In this document: in pieces, positions 17,497 through 25,273 of the stretch
How the letters are laid out: each line of letters starts with the position of its first letter
How positions within the stretch are numbered: the stretch's first letter is position 1
Source: Pseudomonas saponiphila
Lineage (GTDB): Bacteria > Pseudomonadota > Gammaproteobacteria > Pseudomonadales > Pseudomonadaceae
Assembly: GCF_900105185.1 (NCBI RefSeq)
Contig: NZ_FNTJ01000002.1
Span: 1,178,001 to 1,242,000 of the forward strand
DNA: 64,000 nucleotides
Direction of reading: 5' to 3'
Made by a program: the position numbers and the translations under genes
The notes under the pieces: model-generated
What the model saw: only the letters and a program-made list of their open reading frames with translations
Database searches by the model: none
What the model was told of the DNA's origin: nothing

Positions 17497-17850
17497 CTAC
17501 AGGAGGGCGGCTTCCTGCCGGCGGCGCTGGATGCGCCCATGGCCCCAGGCGGACAGCGCCTCGATCACCGGTTGCAGCGAGCGGCCTTCCTCGCTCAGGC
17601 GGTATTCGACCCGTGGCGGCACTTCGGCGTACACCGTGCGCAAGACCAGGCCGGCGCCTTCCAGGTCGCGCAGTTGCTTGGTCAGCAGGCGCTGGGAGAT
17701 CCCCGGCAGGCGACGTTGCAGCTCGTTGAAACGGAGGAATTCGTTGGCCAGCAACTGATGCAGGATCACGCCTTTCCAGCGGCCGTCGATCAGGTCCAGG
17801 GTGACCTCCACCGGGCAGCCCGGAATGTCCTGGTAGTGTTTGTTTTTCAT
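17497..17850 (-). CDS. HxlR-family transcriptional regulator
   Basis: 117 residues, a complete HxlR winged helix: CPVEVTLDLIDGRWKGVILH with the conserved Cys at residue 12, recognition helix region ISQRLLTKQLRDLEGAGL and wing VPPRVEYRLSEEGRSL. Divergent from a quinone oxidoreductase gene with 106 bp between starts, which holds a TAGCAGGTACGCAAAAGTACCCTAC-like inverted repeat (GTACGCAAAAGTAC, 17878-17891), a probable operator. The Cys suggests response to electrophiles or quinones. The pair is a standard stress-inducible arrangement. Confidence 0.9.
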   Translation of the reverse strand: MKNKHYQDIPGCPVEVTLDLIDGRWKGVILHQLLANEFLRFNELQRRLPGISQRLLTKQLRDLEGAGLVLRTVYAEVPPRVEYRLSEEGRSLQPVIEALSAWGHGRIQRRRQEAALL

Positions 17851-17956
17851 CGCCTGACGGTCCTTTTGCGTAGCAGGTACGCAAAAGTACCCTACTTGTG
17901 CGAGCAGGGCATGAGGGATTTAAGTGGGCGCTTTCCAACGCCAAGGAAGCTCTGCA

Positions 17957-18991
17957 ATGAAGGCCATCGCCTACCTCAAAGGCTCGTCGCTGTCCGATCC
18001 CCAAGCCCTTTACGACCTGGACCAGGCCGAACCCGTACTCGAACCCCATGACCTGCTGGTGGCGGTCGAGGCGGTGTCGGTCAACCCGCTGGACACCAAG
18101 GTCCGCGCCGGCATGGTCAGGGTGCCCGAGCACGTGCGGACTTTGGGCTGGGACGCCAGTGGCGTGGTCCGCGCCGTGGGCAGCGCGGTGACCCTGTTCG
18201 CTCCCGGGGATGCGGTGTTCTACGCCGGCACCTTCACCCGCGATGGCGCCAATGCCGAGCTGCACCGGGTCGATGAGCGCCTGGTGGGGCACAAGCCCGA
18301 GCGTTTGTCCTTTGCCCAGGCGGCGGCCATGCCGTTGACCGGGCTGACGGCATGGCAGTTGCTCTTCGAGCGCCTGGGTCGGGTGCCCGGCGACCTGTCT
18401 CGGCAGGGTACGTTGCTGATTGTCGGTGGCGCCGGCGGCGTGGGCTCGGTGCTGATCCAGCTGGCGCGCCAGCTGACCGGGATGACGGTGATTGCCACCG
18501 CCTCGCGGCCGGACAGCCGCCAATGGTGCCTGGACCTGGGAGCCCATCAGGTGCTGGATCATTCTCGCTCGCTGGTGCCGCAAGTGGCCGCCCTCGACCT
18601 GCCGCCGCTGAGCCATATCGCCGCCCTGACCCACACGGCACGGCACTATGCCGAGCTGAGCGAAATCATCGCGCCCCACGGCCATCTCGCGCTGATCGAT
18701 GATCACGACTTCTTCGATGCGCTGCCGCTCAAGGCCAAGAGCGTGTCCCTGCACTGGGAGATGGTGTTCACCCGGGCGTTGTTTCAGACCCCGGACATGA
18801 TCGAGCAGCACCACATCCTCAACCGACTGGCGCAGTTGCTGGACCAGGGCGTGATTCGCAGCACCCTGAATGAAGTCATCAGCCCCTTCAACGCCGACAG
18901 TCTGCGCCGGGCCCATGCCCGTGTGGAGCAGGGCGGCCTGTCGGGCAAGGTGGTAGTGGCCCGTGAGGCCCAGCCCAGCGCCTCGTTGTAG
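17957..18991 (+). CDS. zinc-type alcohol dehydrogenase-like / quinone oxidoreductase
   Basis: 344 residues of the MDR superfamily. Nucleotide-binding motif LIVGGAGGVGSVLIQLARQL; N-terminal catalytic domain with VSVNPLDTKVRAG. The structural and catalytic zinc ligands of true alcohol dehydrogenases are absent, so this is the NADPH:quinone reductase (QOR/ZADH) type. ATG at 17957 with AAGGAAG upstream. Likely induced through the divergent HxlR regulator. Confidence 0.9.
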   Translation: MKAIAYLKGSSLSDPQALYDLDQAEPVLEPHDLLVAVEAVSVNPLDTKVRAGMVRVPEHVRTLGWDASGVVRAVGSAVTLFAPGDAVFYAGTFTRDGANAELHRVDERLVGHKPERLSFAQAAAMPLTGLTAWQLLFERLGRVPGDLSRQGTLLIVGGAGGVGSVLIQLARQLTGMTVIATASRPDSRQWCLDLGAHQVLDHSRSLVPQVAALDLPPLSHIAALTHTARHYAELSEIIAPHGHLALIDDHDFFDALPLKAKSVSLHWEMVFTRALFQTPDMIEQHHILNRLAQLLDQGVIRSTLNEVISPFNADSLRRAHARVEQGGLSGKVVVAREAQPSASL

Positions 18992-19053
18992 ACGCCGGCT
19001 GGGGCGGTGCTGGCTTGGGAGCAGGCGTGATCAAGGCTGGCGAAGGACTGGAG

Positions 19054-19084
19054 CGCCTATTCGCCGGCAAGCCGGCGCCCACGG
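19054..19084 (-). repeat. degenerate REP-like element
   Basis: CGCCTATTCGCCGGCAAGCCGGCGCCCACGGG: the palindromic core of the REP class at 5.9 kb but with GCCCACGGG where CTCCTACA stands in the others. Confidence 0.6.
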
Positions 19085-19106
19085 GAATGGGGTGCAGGGG
19101 CGCTGA

Positions 19107-19595
19107 TCAGCGCAGGTGACGGCCGCTGCGCCACCAGAAAACCAGCCCCAGAAAGGCTCCCGAGCAGCCTAACAGCGGCGCCAGCGGCAGGTAGCGCTGC
19201 AGGCCGTCGGGTATGGGCTCCTCCTCGGCCGGGTCGGAATAGAAGCTGGAGGGCGCCAGGCTGGCGACCACGGGGATGGTCGGCATGGCGGCCAGGGCGC
19301 CGCTGAACAGGTAGATCAGCACGTTGCGCCAGACAAAGCGTTGGGCCAGCCAGAAGAACAGTGCGCAGGGCAGCGCCGTGAGAATGCCGATCAGCACGCC
19401 ACTGACGACCAGGGTCACCAGGCCCATGAGCAGCGTCTGCAGAATGATGTCGCCGTTCAACGAGCCGGCGCTGGTCAGCATCAGCAGCATCAGCAGCAAG
19501 GCCAGCACCGTGGCCAGGGCGGTGGCGCCGATGAAGTAGGCGGCGAACCAGTCTTCCGGTTGCACGCTGCGATGGGATGGGGATTTTCTGGGCAT
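19107..19595 (-). CDS. 4-TM membrane protein, paralogue A
   Basis: 162 residues from the ATG at 19595 (MPRKSPSHRSVQPEDWFAAY). Four membrane helices, the signature AALPCxLFFWLAQR(F/Y)xWRxxxIYLxSGALAA shared with the next gene, and the C-terminal end FWWRSGRHLR, identical in both. A ~30-residue acidic loop (SDPAEEEPIPDG) is found only here. Family unknown to me. The two genes lie in tandem 88 bp apart and are a recent local duplication. Confidence 0.75.
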   Translation of the reverse strand: MPRKSPSHRSVQPEDWFAAYFIGATALATVLALLLMLLMLTSAGSLNGDIILQTLLMGLVTLVVSGVLIGILTALPCALFFWLAQRFVWRNVLIYLFSGALAAMPTIPVVASLAPSSFYSDPAEEEPIPDGLQRYLPLAPLLGCSGAFLGLVFWWRSGRHLR

Positions 19596-19683
19596 GGCAA
19601 GGATCGCTATATGGGTGGCTGCTTTGGCTTTGGCCAGGGGAGGCATTCCCTGGCGCCGGGCCGGTGGTGAATAAAGGCTTGGT

Positions 19684-20154
19684 TCAGCGCAAGTGACGCC
19701 CGCTGCGCCACCAGAACAGGCCCCCCAGAAACACCCCGCAGCCGCCGAACATCGAGGCCTGCTGTAAGTAGTGCTGCACAGGGCTGACGCCGTACGGCAG
19801 GTTGAAGAGTTCGGGGAGCAGCTTGGTCATCACGGGAATGGCCAACTGCGCCGCCAGGGCTCCGCTCACCAGGTAGATCCACAGCTGACGCCAGGAATAG
19901 CGCTGGGCCAGCCAGAAGAACAGGATGCACGGCAAGGCGGCGATCAGGGTAATCAGCACCAGGCCCACCAGCAGCACCGCCACGCTGAACGACAGGGAGT
20001 CGAGCAGCATTTGCCACGGATTCTGGCTGCTGCTCAGCAGCATCAGGTTGAGCACCAGCATCAGGGCCAGGGCCAGCCCGGTGACGCCGATGAAGTAGGT
20101 GGCGATCCAGTGACCGCGGTTCAGGGTGCGAACGGATTGGCGCGCTTGGGACAT
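19684..20154 (-). CDS. 4-TM membrane protein, paralogue B
   Basis: 156 residues from the ATG at 20154 (MSQARQSVRTLNRGHWIATYF). Same helical plan and C-terminal FWWRSGRHLR as its downstream paralogue. An open frame continues 105 codons upstream but looks non-coding (low-complexity Ser/Pro) and overlaps nothing conserved. Role unknown. Confidence 0.75.
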   Translation of the reverse strand: MSQARQSVRTLNRGHWIATYFIGVTGLALALMLVLNLMLLSSSQNPWQMLLDSLSFSVAVLLVGLVLITLIAALPCILFFWLAQRYSWRQLWIYLVSGALAAQLAIPVMTKLLPELFNLPYGVSPVQHYLQQASMFGGCGVFLGGLFWWRSGRHLR

Positions 20155-20353
20155 GCTGGGCTCGGGCTTCAGGCTGAGGATGACTGGACTCAGGCTATCG
20201 GCAGGCAGGCCTTTTGATTGTGGAGTTTGCGTGGTTTTTTCGCGGTCAACGCCCGTGGCGGATGACGCCGGGGGCGCAAATCCCTTATACAGGCAGCGGC
20301 CCGTCGACGGTTCACGGGCCTGGTTTGCCTCACCCACCCAGAAGGAGATGGAC

Positions 20354-20515
20354 ATGTTCAAGTTCCTGACTATGACCGAGTTGCCCCGTACCCCTGCGCA
20401 TCGAGATACAGGCTCCGTCAGCGGAGCGATCAATGCCTGGGAGCTGAAAAATCGGGCTCTCAATACCAAGGGGTTTGTTACATGTCCAAAGAATTACTCG
20501 GAGTTTCTGCTGTAG
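20354..20515 (+). CDS. small ORF coupled to the 4-TM gene (uncertain)
   Basis: 53 codons (MFKFLTMTELPRTPAHRDTG...) preceded by AGAAGGAG with 7-bp spacing, a better ribosome-binding site than that of the next gene. It overlaps the next ATG (20482) by 34 nt in another frame. It may be a leader peptide whose translation opens the downstream start. No relatives recognised; real but tiny, or an accidental frame. Confidence 0.4.
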   Translation: MFKFLTMTELPRTPAHRDTGSVSGAINAWELKNRALNTKGFVTCPKNYSEFLL

Positions 20516-20838
20516 GGCTGATGGTGCTGGGCGAGTTCTGCGCCATCTACAGTGAGGTGGTGGTGGCGCGGCTGGCCCATTCCGGCAACACCTCCGGTGC
20601 CGAACTGGCGTTGCCGGTACTGATCATGTGCCTGGGCGGTATCTGCCTGCTGGCGGCCTACTGGCTGGGTTATGTGGCGGTGGGCGATATCTGGATCATC
20701 ACCGTGGTGTCGGTGACGTCACTGCTGCTCCTTGAGCCATTGGTGATCTGGGCACTGTTCCAGCAGGCCCCCGGGCGTGGTGCCTTGATCGGCTGCTGCC
20801 TTGGGGCGCTGGGGATGTTGTCCGCCGTGTTCCTGTAG
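20482..20838 (+). CDS. small 4-TM protein, SMR/EamA-half-like
   Basis: 118 residues with four hydrophobic helices, size and topology of small multidrug resistance subunits. The first helix has a membrane-embedded Glu (LGEFCAIYSE) at about the position of the SMR active Glu. Similarity to true SMR pumps is only general. Convergent with the AraC-type gene 26 bp away. Confidence 0.6.
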   Translation: MSKELLGVSAVGLMVLGEFCAIYSEVVVARLAHSGNTSGAELALPVLIMCLGGICLLAAYWLGYVAVGDIWIITVVSVTSLLLLEPLVIWALFQQAPGRGALIGCCLGALGMLSAVFL

Positions 20839-20864
20839 CGCGGCGTCGCTCAGGCTCGGGTCAT

Positions 20865-21647
20865 TCAGACCCGGGCCCGGGCAAAGTAGCGGCTGGGCGC
20901 CTCGCCCAGGACCTTGCGAAATACACTGCTGAAGGCACTCGGGCTGCTGTAGCCCAGGTCGCTGGCAACCCGGGTTACCGCCTCGCCCTGGCCCAGGCGC
21001 ACCACGGCCGCCAACAGGCAGGCCTGCTGGCGCCATTCGACGAAACTGATGCCGGTGTGCTGGCGAAACAGCCGGGTGAAGGTGCGCCGGCTCATTGCCG
21101 CGCGCTCGGCGATGGCATCGATCCCCAATTCCAGCGACGGCTGTTCCAGCAGCTCGCGACAGACCCTGGCCAACCGCGGCTCGTTCGGCAGCGGGGCGTT
21201 GAGGGTCAAGGCCGGCATGCTGGCAACTTCATGCAGCAGCAGGTTCATCAACTGCCCCTGCACGCCATCCCTGGCGTACAGCGCGGGCAGGTGCATGGCC
21301 CGCAGCAGCAGTTGGCGCAGCAACTCGGACACTTCCCGTACCTGGCACTGCTCCGGCAAGCCCAGGCGCTTTGCCGCCCGGGCACGCACATAGGTGTTGA
21401 GCATGGTCACCGGGCCGCTCATGTGCATGGCGTGAGTCACCCCGGCCGGCACCCAGATCGCCCGTTGTGGCGGCACCACCCAGTTGCCCTGCGCGGTAAA
21501 GACGCTGATCACGCCGGTGGCGGCATAGGCGAACTGCCCGCGGCGGTGTTGGTGCTCGGCGAAGTACAGGCCGTCGGGGTAGTCGATGGCACTGACCACC
21601 ACATCCCGCGGGGTATTGTCGTAAGGGTCGATAGCGATAGGCTGCAT
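20865..21647 (-). CDS. AraC-family regulator with cupin domain
   Basis: 260 residues. N-terminal cupin-like ligand domain (HQHRRGQFAYAATG) and two C-terminal helix-turn-helices (IAERAAMSRRTFTRLFRQHTG and VASDLGYSSPSAFSSVF). Divergent from the EamA-type exporter, 115 bp between starts, a common regulator/exporter pairing in Pseudomonas in which the regulator senses the exported compound. Confidence 0.88.
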   Translation of the reverse strand: MQPIAIDPYDNTPRDVVVSAIDYPDGLYFAEHQHRRGQFAYAATGVISVFTAQGNWVVPPQRAIWVPAGVTHAMHMSGPVTMLNTYVRARAAKRLGLPEQCQVREVSELLRQLLLRAMHLPALYARDGVQGQLMNLLLHEVASMPALTLNAPLPNEPRLARVCRELLEQPSLELGIDAIAERAAMSRRTFTRLFRQHTGISFVEWRQQACLLAAVVRLGQGEAVTRVASDLGYSSPSAFSSVFRKVLGEAPSRYFARARV

Positions 21648-21762
21648 GGCCCGAATCTACTGATAGTTGACCTGATACTGCAAGCGGGCCATGACGGGCT
21701 GCGGCGATAGTTCGGCCCCGGCCGGGGATTTGCTCGCGGCCGCCTTTCCTGGACCGCACGAC

Positions 21763-22647
21763 ATGCAGAAAAAACACCTGTTCCTTGCCCTTCTGGTAAC
21801 GGCCTTGTGGGGCCTGAACTTCCCCATAACCAAGCTAGGGCTGGCGACTATCGATCCGTTGCTGCTCACCGCCCTGCGTTTCACCCTCGCGGCGTTGCCC
21901 TGGGTATTCCTGGTGCCGCGCCCGCAAGTGGGGTTTGGCTGGCTGGCGGCCTACGGGCTGATTTTCGGCGTGGCCATGTGGGCCCTGATCAACCTGGGAA
22001 TCGATCAGGGCGTTGCGCCGGGCACGGCTTCGCTGTTGATCCAGTTCAGCGCCTTTTTCTCCCTGGGCTGGGGCGTGTTGCTGTTCGGCGAGCGCCTGCG
22101 CTGGCAGCAGGTTCTGGCCACGGCCATTGCGCTGTGGGGGTTGTTGCGGATCATCGGCGCTAGCCCCGGGCACGCCACCAGCCTGGGTCATGCCTTGCTG
22201 CTGGTGAGCGCCTTCAGCTGGAGTGTGGGCAACGTCATCATCAAGCGCTGCGGGGTGCGGGAGGTGTTCGCCTTCGTGGTCTGGGCCAGCCTGTTCGCGC
22301 CGTTGCCCCTGCTGGCACTGACCTGGTTGAGCCATGGACGTGCGCCGTTTCTGCAACTGGCCGGGCAGGTGTCCGTCGGCGCGCTGCTGTCGCTGATGTT
22401 CCAGGTCTATGTGGCAACGCACTTCTGTTACTGGGGCTGGAACCTGTTGCTGCGCGAGTATCCGGTCTCGCGGGTGGCGCCCCTGTCGTTGCTGATTCCG
22501 GTGTTCGGCATGGCCGGGTCGGTGCTGATCCTGGAGCAGCCAGTGGGCATCGATGACGGGATCTCCATGGGCCTGATCCTGTTGGCGCTGGCTGTGGGGC
22601 AGTTCGACTGGCGCCGGTTTTCGAGCTTGGAACGTCGCTCCCTGTAG
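21763..22647 (+). CDS. EamA-family exporter (amino acid/cysteine-type)
   Basis: 294 residues, ten membrane helices in two EamA repeats. ALWGLNFPITKLGL at the N terminus and VSRVAPLSLLIPVFGM near the C terminus match the E. coli EamA O-acetylserine/cysteine exporter closely by eye. ATG at 21763; the upstream 24 in-frame codons lack a ribosome-binding site. Probably controlled by the divergent AraC-type protein. Confidence 0.87.
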   Translation: MQKKHLFLALLVTALWGLNFPITKLGLATIDPLLLTALRFTLAALPWVFLVPRPQVGFGWLAAYGLIFGVAMWALINLGIDQGVAPGTASLLIQFSAFFSLGWGVLLFGERLRWQQVLATAIALWGLLRIIGASPGHATSLGHALLLVSAFSWSVGNVIIKRCGVREVFAFVVWASLFAPLPLLALTWLSHGRAPFLQLAGQVSVGALLSLMFQVYVATHFCYWGWNLLLREYPVSRVAPLSLLIPVFGMAGSVLILEQPVGIDDGISMGLILLALAVGQFDWRRFSSLERRSL

Positions 22648-22883
22648 CCGCTGCCGCAGGCTGCGCATCAGGCGCAGGGGGCTTGCGGTCATCAGAGGTT
22701 TGCCTGGAAACCGTCAGGCAAGGCACCGCTGGCCTTTTCGCCGCCTCGTGGGCTCGGCAGCGGCGACAGTCGGCGGCGCAGGCGGTTTTTTTATTCTCGT
22801 TCAGTCACCGTTCAGTGGGTGCGCGCGCACCATGTCCAGCCTTACGCCGGGCCCATGGCACGGCACTTTCTGACGGGGCGAAG

Positions 22884-24524
22884 ATGGTTCGAGAAACGCG
22901 TTTCGGGATTGAGTCCTGGGGTATCTACCTGGCGGCCCTGCTGCTGTTCACCTTTGGCATCTGGGACCAGCAGCCCCAGGGTTTCGACGGGCGCTGGGCG
23001 CTGTTCCTGCAGGAAATGTTCCGCCACGGGCCGAGCCTGTTCCCCACCACTTACGGCCAGCCGTATCCGGATTACCCGGGCACAGCGACCTATTTCAGCT
23101 ACCTGTTCGCCCAGCTCTTCGGCGCCCCCAATCACCTGGCCAATATCCTGCCCACCGCCTTGGCTTCGGCCGGGGTCCTGGCGCTGCTGTACCGCCTGCT
23201 GGCGCCCATGGGCCGCACCTGGGCGCTGCTGGCGGTGCTGCTGACGGCGCTGACCAGCCAGCTGTTGGACAAGTCCCGCTCGGTGTGCCTGGACCAGATG
23301 ATCTCGCTGCTGTGCCTGGGAGCCTTCTACCTGCTGCACAGCGGCGAACAGCGCGGCTCGCGGCTGCGGCCATTGCTGGTGCTGCCGTTGTTCGCCCTGG
23401 CCTTCGCCATTCGCGGGCCCCTGGGGCTGGTGGAGGTCTGTGGCGTGGTCTGCACCTACTGGCTGCTGGGCGACAGCCGCACCCAGGAGGCGCGCCGCAC
23501 CTTGTTCAAACGCGTGCTCGGCTACGGCTGCGGCGGCCTGCTGGTACTGGCCGGCTGTTGGTGGCTGCTGATGCAACTGGCCCATGTCAGCGGCGGCGAG
23601 GCCTTTGTCCATCAGGTCTACAACATGCAGGTGAGCGGGCGCCTGGATGAAAGTGGCGAGCCGTTCTACTTCTACTTCCAACTGGCGCTGTACCGCTATT
23701 TCCCGGTGGTGCCCCTGGCCCTGGTAACCCTGTGGATGCTGCGCAGCCAAGTGTTCCGGCGCCATGTCGACCCGCAACTGCGCCTGGTACTGCGGCTCGG
23801 CGCTTGCGGCCTGATGATCCTGCTGGGGCTGTCGGTGCCGCACTTCAAGCGCGCCTACTACATCCTGCCCATGGTGCCGATGTTCGCCGCGGTGGCCGCC
23901 TACGGCCTGCTCATGGTCCGGGGCAGAATGAGCAAGGTGCGCAGCGCCTACCTGTGGCTGGTGGGTGTGCTGCCGGGGCTGTGCATCCTGGTGCTGTTCG
24001 TGCTCAAACACAGCTGGCACAAGCACGGCTACTGGCCGCCGGTGTCGATGCCGCTGCTGATCTGCATTTTCGTCGTGCTGCAACTGCTGGCGCTGTACTG
24101 CTGGCGCCACACCCGCGGCAGCTTCGGGCGGCGCCTGGTGCTGCTCAGCGCCCTGGCCCTGGCGGCGCAATGGACGCTACTGGTAGCGGTGGTGGACCCG
24201 GCCAAGGACCGGCAATTCGACACCCAGGGTTTTGTCCATGATGTGGAGCAACTGCGCGCGGCCGAACACGGGCCCCTGGTGTTCTTCAACCTGGGCCAGG
24301 ACACCTGGGCCGTGCGCTACATGATGAACCTGGACTACGACGAGCAGCCGCTGTTCGTTCGCGGCGACGCCCCCGGAGAGCTGGATGCACTGCCCCACGG
24401 TTCCTGGGTGATCGTGGCGCGCAAGGATCGAGAGAAGCTCCGGGGCACCTCGCTGGAAAACCAGCAGACGGTGTATGAAGGACGGTTGAATGACAATCCC
24501 TGCCTGGTGTTTCAGTTGCGGTAA
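22884..24524 (+). CDS. GT39-like membrane glycosyltransferase
   Basis: 546 residues. About 11 membrane helices; first periplasmic loop FDGRWALFLQEMFRHG followed by PYPDYPGTATYFSYLF, the position of the GT-C catalytic acidic residues, and a soluble C-terminal ~110 residues. The start at 22884 was chosen for its hydrophobic N terminus (MVRETRFGIESWGIYLAALL). The frame is open for 67 codons more upstream, without membrane character. Acceptor unknown, possibly lipid A or a glycoprotein. Confidence 0.8.
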   Translation: MVRETRFGIESWGIYLAALLLFTFGIWDQQPQGFDGRWALFLQEMFRHGPSLFPTTYGQPYPDYPGTATYFSYLFAQLFGAPNHLANILPTALASAGVLALLYRLLAPMGRTWALLAVLLTALTSQLLDKSRSVCLDQMISLLCLGAFYLLHSGEQRGSRLRPLLVLPLFALAFAIRGPLGLVEVCGVVCTYWLLGDSRTQEARRTLFKRVLGYGCGGLLVLAGCWWLLMQLAHVSGGEAFVHQVYNMQVSGRLDESGEPFYFYFQLALYRYFPVVPLALVTLWMLRSQVFRRHVDPQLRLVLRLGACGLMILLGLSVPHFKRAYYILPMVPMFAAVAAYGLLMVRGRMSKVRSAYLWLVGVLPGLCILVLFVLKHSWHKHGYWPPVSMPLLICIFVVLQLLALYCWRHTRGSFGRRLVLLSALALAAQWTLLVAVVDPAKDRQFDTQGFVHDVEQLRAAEHGPLVFFNLGQDTWAVRYMMNLDYDEQPLFVRGDAPGELDALPHGSWVIVARKDREKLRGTSLENQQTVYEGRLNDNPCLVFQLR

Positions 24525-24593
24525 AGGCTTGGCAGCTGGTGGGGCGCGCCGTATTTTCGCCAGGACCGTCAGTGCTGAAACCAGGGAGTGGTC

Positions 24594-25055
24594 ATGGAGT
24601 GTCACGTTCGTCCGGCCTTGCAGGCCGATGCCGCGCAAATCAGCCGGGTGATCCTGGCGGCCTTGCTCACCAGCAATGCCCAGGACTATCCCGCCAGTGT
24701 CATCGAGCGGGTGCAAGACAGCTTTACCCCGGACGCCGTCCTGCAACTGATGCGGCGTCGGCAAATGTTCGTCGCCCTGGTGGACGGGAAACTGCTGGGC
24801 ACCGCCAGCCTCGACGGGCGCGCGGTGCGTTCAGTGTTCGTCGATCCGGCGTACCACGGCCATGGCCTGGGCCGGCAACTGATGGCCGCAGTCGAGCAGG
24901 CGGCGTTGCAGGCGGGGCTGGCCTCGCTGGTGGTGCCCTCGTCGGTCACTGCCGAAGGCTTCTATGCACGCTTGGGGTATGTCCGGGTACGTGAGCACTA
25001 CGAGGGCGAGGAGCTGACGCTGATCATGGAGCGGGCCCTGTCCGGGCCGGCTTGA
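24594..25055 (+). CDS. GNAT-family N-acetyltransferase
   Basis: 153 residues. Acetyl-CoA site VFVDPAYHGHGLGRQLMAAV (Q/RxxGxG/A motif as HGHGLGRQ), then SSVTAEGFYARLGYVRV, the conserved motif B. ATG at 24594 with CAGGGAG upstream; a GTG two codons earlier is possible. Substrate unknown. Confidence 0.85.
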   Translation: MECHVRPALQADAAQISRVILAALLTSNAQDYPASVIERVQDSFTPDAVLQLMRRRQMFVALVDGKLLGTASLDGRAVRSVFVDPAYHGHGLGRQLMAAVEQAALQAGLASLVVPSSVTAEGFYARLGYVRVREHYEGEELTLIMERALSGPA

Positions 25056-25073
25056 CCTTTGCCGCCATGAGCC

Positions 25074-25176
25074 TTGTAGGAGCGAGCTTGCTCGCGATGG
25101 ACGTCAAGGATAACGCGCGCTCGCTGGGGGAATGCGGCGCTCTTGGGAGCTTCGCGAGCAAGCTCGCTCCTACAGG
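25074..25176. repeat. REPIN of a second REP class
   Basis: TTGTAGGAGCGAGCTTGCTCGCGATGG (25074-25100) and its inverted partner CTTCGCGAGCAAGCTCGCTCCTACAGG (25150-25176), separated by ~50 bp. Different core (GAGCTTGCTC) from the 5.0/5.9 kb class. Confidence 0.85.
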
Positions 25177-25273
25177 GCTGGGGTGAGTTCAAGGCACCTG
25201 GATACTTCCCGGGTGCCAGAGCTATCAAGTGCTTATGGTCGAGCCATCTCTACCAAGTGCATCAGGATCCTGA

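Noticed and set aside
17390..18916. 508-codon minus-strand frame opposite the quinone oxidoreductase
   Set aside because: It runs through both the oxidoreductase and HxlR genes in shadow phase; both real genes have full family motifs.
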